Source of the DNA: Clavelina lepadiformis
Taxonomy: Eukaryota > Chordata > Ascidiacea > Aplousobranchia > Clavelinidae
Direction: 5' to 3'
Length of the DNA stretch: 64,000 nt
Assembly (NCBI RefSeq): GCF_947623445.1
Contig: NC_135244.1
Location: 16,616,860-16,680,859 of the forward strand
The notes below the pieces were generated by a model. It saw only the letters and a program-made list of their open reading frames with translations. It was not told the DNA's origin and searched no databases. The first letter of the stretch is position 1, and the number at the start of each line of letters is the position of its first letter. The position numbers were made by a program, and so were the translations under genes. Below, in pieces: positions 48,001-64,000 of the stretch.

Positions 48001-48994
48001 AATAAAAACACGTGGATTAAAGCGTGAACATAAAAATGCAATGTGATAAAAATTAGAGGATGCTATGTTTTTTCAAAAACAGTTTATCAACAGTTTAATG
48101 TTTATTTTAAGATTGGACTAGTGTAATTATTTTGACTTGGGGAACTTGCTTGGTACCTTTATAATGTTTAAGGTCATTCTGTATAACTATTTGAAAATGT
48201 TTTGCATTTGGGATGAATTTAAATTACAATACAAATTCATTAAATGTCACCAAGTAGTACGAACAGACAAAACTAAATCATTAAGCGTTGCATGGAAGAA
48301 ACATGTCATCCTGTCTTATATCTGAAAAGCTTCTTGAATTTATAGTACACTTACAAATCATCTTATAACGGAGAAAAAAACAATTAAAATCAGATTGCAG
48401 CAAACAAGAGCAACTAAAAAATTGTTGGTTACATGTTAGAAACATCACTTTCTTATAATCGAACCCAAAAACTTGATTGGTAAAATATGTATAACTTAGG
48501 CCTAGGCTTTATAGGACTTGAAGTGAAATCAAGACTCTTGAGATATAGCATATGCTAAGAAATTCAAGAAAGTTTTTTATACCATAATTTTCCGCCAAAA
48601 ATGAAATTAATTTGAAGGTTTGACAAAAAAAGCAGGAAAGAAATGTCCTTACTCCCTATACAAGTACACGTTTCAAAAAAAATTCATCTTAAAATGTCGT
48701 AAATTCGTTGTTTCTTTGATCGGTCAATCAATTCATTCTCTCGGTTGTATAAAGTTAAGGGATTCAAAACTTATTTTATAATGCTTCTATGTTGAGCACA
48801 TATTTTTCCAAACTTACTGTTTAATTAAGCTTTAAGGCTTTTAAGGCATAAATTTACGGTTAACGTGTCAAACACCCTGTCCCGACTTGTTTTACCATGT
48901 TTGGCAAAAATCGGGAATAAAAGCAAATTTTATTTGGCAAGTCATTCAATACTAACCAAAAAATGCATCACAATCCATTCCTTGAATAAAAACG
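45060..48994. other. Intergenic, ELOVL 3' side to amylase duplication
   Basis: About 3.9 kb with no gene I can support. AATAAA at 46070-46075 could be the ELOVL polyadenylation signal after a 1-kb 3' UTR. Open frames around 46375, 46803 and 47108 have no recognisable motif. The amylase-duplication homology begins near 48995. Confidence 0.45.
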
Positions 48995-49059
48995 ATACTG
49001 TATTTAACATAATTTAAGGTAAAAATTGACTTAAAATTAAAAAAAGTAAATCAAGTTTT

Positions 49060-49189
49060 TGAATGGGAGCGGTTTTCCCATCGCATTACATTAGGGAGAC
49101 GTACTTCTGAAGAGATTGTGGCTTAGTTTTCACTTAGTTTCAACTTATCTTATTCATTTACAGTTACAGTAGTTCAAAGTAACCATAAA
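49060..49189 (+). promoter_or_regulatory. AMY: Conserved upstream block of amylase copy 1
   Basis: The segment starting TTTTTGAATGGGAGCGGTTTT and including GACGTACTTCTGAAGAGAT is kept in both units right before the ATG (copy 2: 56118-56252), while sequence farther up is less alike. It should hold the core promoter and leader. A TTTACAG (copy 1) or TTTATAG (copy 2) ends 20-30 bases before the ATG and could be a 3' splice site for spliced-leader trans-splicing, known in tunicates; this is inference. Confidence 0.4.
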
Positions 49190-60463
<11,274 letters not shown>

Positions 60464-63400
60464 AAAGATAAACATAACGACGAAATTTAATTACAAAACT
60501 TAATTGCATATTTTTAACATGAAAGACTTTTTCTTAAGTCATGTTATATAAAGCGTAACTAAAATCTATGATTTTGAAATAAACAATGAGGCTACTGGAA
60601 TAGACCCTTTTTATTTTTAAAGCTTCCAAAATGATCAAATACCACGAAACTGAAATAAAATTGCTGGTACGGTTTTGAAATGTATTTGAAATAGTTTTGC
60701 ATTAATTAAAGCATGTAGTGCTGTACATATTACGTAAAACTCTTACAACAATAGAGAGAATTTGAAAACAGTACATGTGAGATTACGCTTCAGTGCAGTG
60801 CACTCTCCGGCAAGATTCTCCGGAAATTCTAACGAACAACATCAAGCAAGTTTTGTTGTATTAAACCTCTGAACACGAGCAAGTTTTATTACCGCCTTGT
60901 CCTTAGAAACGCCAATAGATATCGAACACGTGGCGGCGTTCCATCCCAATGCTTGAACCACGCAGCCTTCTAACTGACTTTCTAGAGGGCAATACATTAG
61001 CAAAACAAACGATAGCAAATTGAGAGCAAAACACAAACTAACAACCTTCTGGTCAAAAGCGGAAAGCATTATACTCGTATAATAGTCGTCACATTTCATA
61101 AAAGCTGATTGCAATTGTTTTCGGTGAGTAGGCTTTAGAAGGAAGACTAAACCTTTGCAAAATTTTCACTGAAAAACCAATCACTCATTCTTAAAAGTTA
61201 ACAAACTAATTTTTCTGTGACATGTATGGCAATGGGTAATCAATGGTTTTTGATAAATCGGAATTGTTTGATTCACTTGAAGCTTTATACTTGGTTCAAC
61301 CGTTTACGATAACACTGAAATAATTACGTTTTTCCTGGAGTCGAATTCTGATGAAACTCTCTGTAAGAATTTCTTTCACTTAATGTCAAAGCTATATATG
61401 CTGCATTTTCAGCGGAATAGGACTGTTAGGTACCCGTTCAAACAGTACCATTGCAACACAGAATCTCAACGATTTTTGTTAAACTTAGAAACTCATAGTT
61501 TGTTAAAATAAAGGTGTTACTTTACTTTATGTATGGTGGCCTATGAGTTGATATCTTAATTTACGTTATTTTACAATGCATAAGCCTATGGCTACATATA
61601 ACGTACATAAAAATTGTAGAAATGTAAAATTGTTTGCGCAATCTTTGTTAGCTTCATCTTTGTACAAGTATGCTGGTATATATTCTTACTAATTCTGTTA
61701 ATACAATCGTTTCAAAAGTGGACATTAATTTTGCTATTGTTTGAACTTCATTTGTTTTTTTTTACTAAATGCCCTGATAATTTGTAATGTCAAAGGTCTT
61801 TCGTACATTTCAAATCATGCTGGTTCATACGAATTTGATTTTCTGTTCATGTGATGATGGACATGTGACTTGATGGAGCATATTTACGTTCACTCTTAAC
61901 CTAACTGTAACTGAAATCTAAAACATCTTCTGTTCATGTGAAGTAAGGTAAACATATTTTTTTGCAGGTATGGTTTGTGCAAGCTGAAAGTATATCCAGC
62001 TGCACTAATCTTGAACAAGTTATTGTTTGTTGTTGTTACGATGTTTCTGATGCGTATTTCCACTATCAGCTTTTGATTACCGCATCGCATCAGTGTCCAA
62101 AGTTAACCGTAAAAATTACTTCTTTTTGATTTTTATTGTTATTTGCACGTTGGGTTTAGTGGCCATGCTAACCATTGATCGTTTTTGTGGTGTATTAATA
62201 TCATTCTTGCATGTTTTAAGCCATAGGCTTAGCTGCTTTTTCCCCTGCTGGCTGAACGGTGATGTTTATACAGTACGTTATAATAATTATGATTTTATTT
62301 TTTGTTCCCCCACTGACGATGACGAAAAATATACGATACGATTACAATAATGTTCAAATTCGATAGGCGTATACAAATTTTGTTATAGAAACACCATTTA
62401 TAGACAGTAGTTGCACTCACTGTTACTTCAGACTTAAACATGTTGCATTATAATGCATTAAAATCAGTGAATGTCGGTTTTCAAAAACTTTTTCTACATT
62501 TATTGAACTTTCGTTCCACGCATTGTTTCTTGTGAAACTTTTAACGTTGGAGAGTACAAGCTCTTCTACTGGGTGCTGAAAGTAACTTTCTTGGCGGAAC
62601 TGTATAGACCGTGTGATGATATGATAAGATAGCAAATAGAATGCCGCATAGAATACTTGTTTACGGAAATCGGCATTACAAAATGTGATATAAATGTCAT
62701 ACTGATAACTTCCTGTTTTCTGTTTTGAGTTGTGACATAAATGTCGTGGCTGTCTATCTTGCGCGCATTAGTATTATTAATATACACAGTTGTAAAATGC
62801 ATACAGTCTACTAAGATAAACGCTGTAACATGGACGTCTTTATGCTGTTGCTGCTATGTCAATGCTTTGTCTAAAAGTATTCGTTCAAAGAAGCTTCAAT
62901 ATAATCAGTATATACAGTTCTGATGCTTGTGTAACAATTGTGAACTCTATTTGAAGAAGATCAGTGTCAAGTTAGACAAATTTGTCATCATCTTCAAGAC
63001 AATTAGCTTTTAGCTGAACAATTAAGTCTGTGGGTGAGAAAAGCAAGCAACGACCCTTGAAACTCATATACCATCGAGCGCAATAAAAAATTAGACAATC
63101 AAACATTGTATTGGAGTGGCTGGATCAGTTACATTCAACAACCATAAACCAATTATTCCATTACAACCGCAAACAAAGTCGAACATTTATGATTTCACGT
63201 ATAACTGCTATCGTTAGCCGCATTAGCTTGATCTTGAAAGGTTTTATGGGTTTCTTGATTTTTAAGTTGCCAAAAAATGTTTATATTTCACTGCAACGAC
63301 TGCTTTACGGCTTTCAAAGGTACCACAAATGCAAATTGTACGCCATTCAATCGTTTATAAACAATAAATGTTTTGACAAAATTTTTGCATAATCGGATTG

Positions 63401-63659
63401 AACTTAGCCCTTAGCTTTGCAAGTTATTGTGGCTTGCTTAAGCAAGTCGACTTGTTCCAGCAAGTTAAAACTTTTTCTATGGTGTAGATGTTTAAAGTGA
63501 GTTTTACTTTTACCCTGTGCCGCCACTTTTCTTGATAGAAATCTGAATACACAGGATTTGGTTTTTGAACAAATATCGTGTTAAAATTTACTGTTCTACA
63601 ATACTTTTTACCGGACCGCCGTTCCCGCAAAAAACTTTGTAGCGGAATCGCTTTTGGGT
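60464..63659. other. 3' flank of amylase copy 2 with unit-specific insertions
   Basis: Duplicated non-coding flank plus three stretches not found in unit 1. The 61868-61927 part resembles amylase intron 10. Short frames at 62093-62350 (one hydrophobic segment) and 62741-62923 lie within the unit-2-only sequence and have no recognised family. After 63285 the sequence is unique until the tandem repeat. Confidence 0.45.
60578..60583 (+). terminator. Polyadenylation signal, amylase copy 2
   Basis: AATAAA 115 bases after the stop, in the same context (GATTTTGAAATAAACAATGAG-like) as in copy 1. Confidence 0.65.
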
Positions 63660-63965
63660 GCGTTCCGGACCACTTTTAAAAGCGTTTCTATTACGTGCTG
63701 TTGGTACGTGACATGATTGGCGACATGTAGCCTACTGTTAATAAAGCGATAGATGAAGTAGATTCGGAGATCGATTTCGATCCGTAGTGAAGTTTGACTG
63801 CCCACTCTCCCACACACTCCCTCCGTTCCGGATCACTTTCAGCACTTTTTAATTCATGTTGTGAGAACATGACGCGATTGGCGATTTGTACTGTTAATAA
63901 AGCGATAGAAAATTTGGATTCGGAGATCGATTTCGATCCGTAGTGAAGTTTGGTTCCCCACTTCA
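63660..63965. repeat. Two tandem copies of a ~160-bp unit at the window edge
   Basis: Units start GCGTTCCGGACCACTTTTA (63660) and CCGTTCCGGATCACTTTCA (63823). They share GATTGGCGA, TGTTAATAAAGCGATAGA and GGAGATCGATTTCGATCCGT plus AGTGAAGTTTG in the same order. The array may continue beyond the window. Confidence 0.75.
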
Positions 63966-64000
63966 AGATTTTGATTGTTTTCAGTCAGAATAACTTTGAT

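Noticed and set aside
62093-62350. 85-codon frame with a hydrophobic N-terminal segment
   Set aside because: Lies in sequence present only in duplication unit 2, has no recognisable motif, and no splice or polyadenylation signals support it.

Overview
The window looks like AT-rich nuclear DNA from an invertebrate chordate, most likely an ascidian tunicate (inference). Support: animal gene families (fringe, chloride-dependent alpha-amylase, ELOVL, FAXC, eIF2B-alpha), GT-AG introns mostly of 60 bases to 1.5 kb, compact gene bodies, many small non-autonomous DNA transposons, and the frequent word 'aggcctac'. I saw no bacterial operon, CRISPR array, rRNA gene or convincing tRNA, and no retrovirus-like element. 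All family calls come from reading translated sequence; no search was run.

Layout: 1-2.2 kb holds an intronless eIF2B-alpha gene (minus). 2.2-6.2 kb is repeat-rich, with a ~540 bp inverted-repeat element, an 86 bp MITE and a ~900 bp palindrome. 6.56-11.69 kb can be read as a four-exon gene for an unrecognised 117-residue protein; its introns carry a hAT MITE with a perfect 8-bp target duplication and a broken FAXC gene tail. 13.2-14.1 kb is an intact intronless FAXC-like gene (minus). 14.1-18.8 kb is repeats and hairpins. 18.8-21.7 kb is a seven-exon membrane-anchored lipoxygenase-like gene. 25.3-29.1 kb is an eight-exon fringe glycosyltransferase. 29-40 kb is mostly non-coding, with several TIR elements including a 1.08 kb hAT derivative that keeps a BED-finger ORF. 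40.1-40.5 kb may encode a short secreted or anchored peptide. 41.3-45.1 kb is a seven-exon ELOVL1/7-like fatty acid elongase. 49-63.3 kb is a tandem duplication (unit about 7.1 kb), each unit carrying a 14-exon alpha-amylase gene. The last 400 bases hold two copies of a ~160 bp tandem repeat.

Four multi-exon genes (lipoxygenase-like, fringe, ELOVL, both amylases) were assembled exon by exon here, and the reading frame closes through every junction. The genes do not form an obvious pathway: they cover translation control, Notch glycosylation, lipid metabolism and starch digestion.

The most interesting points are: (1) both amylases end in two trefoil (P-type) domains, an unusual join of a starch-degrading enzyme to mucosal/mucin-type modules; (2) the lipoxygenase-like protein aligns without gaps across the metal-binding helix, yet has Ala where the first iron His should be and ends in Phe rather than Ile, so it may be a pseudoenzyme or use another metal site; (3) a hAT MITE sits in amylase copy 1 while the matching intron of copy 2 keeps the empty site, which orders duplication and insertion.
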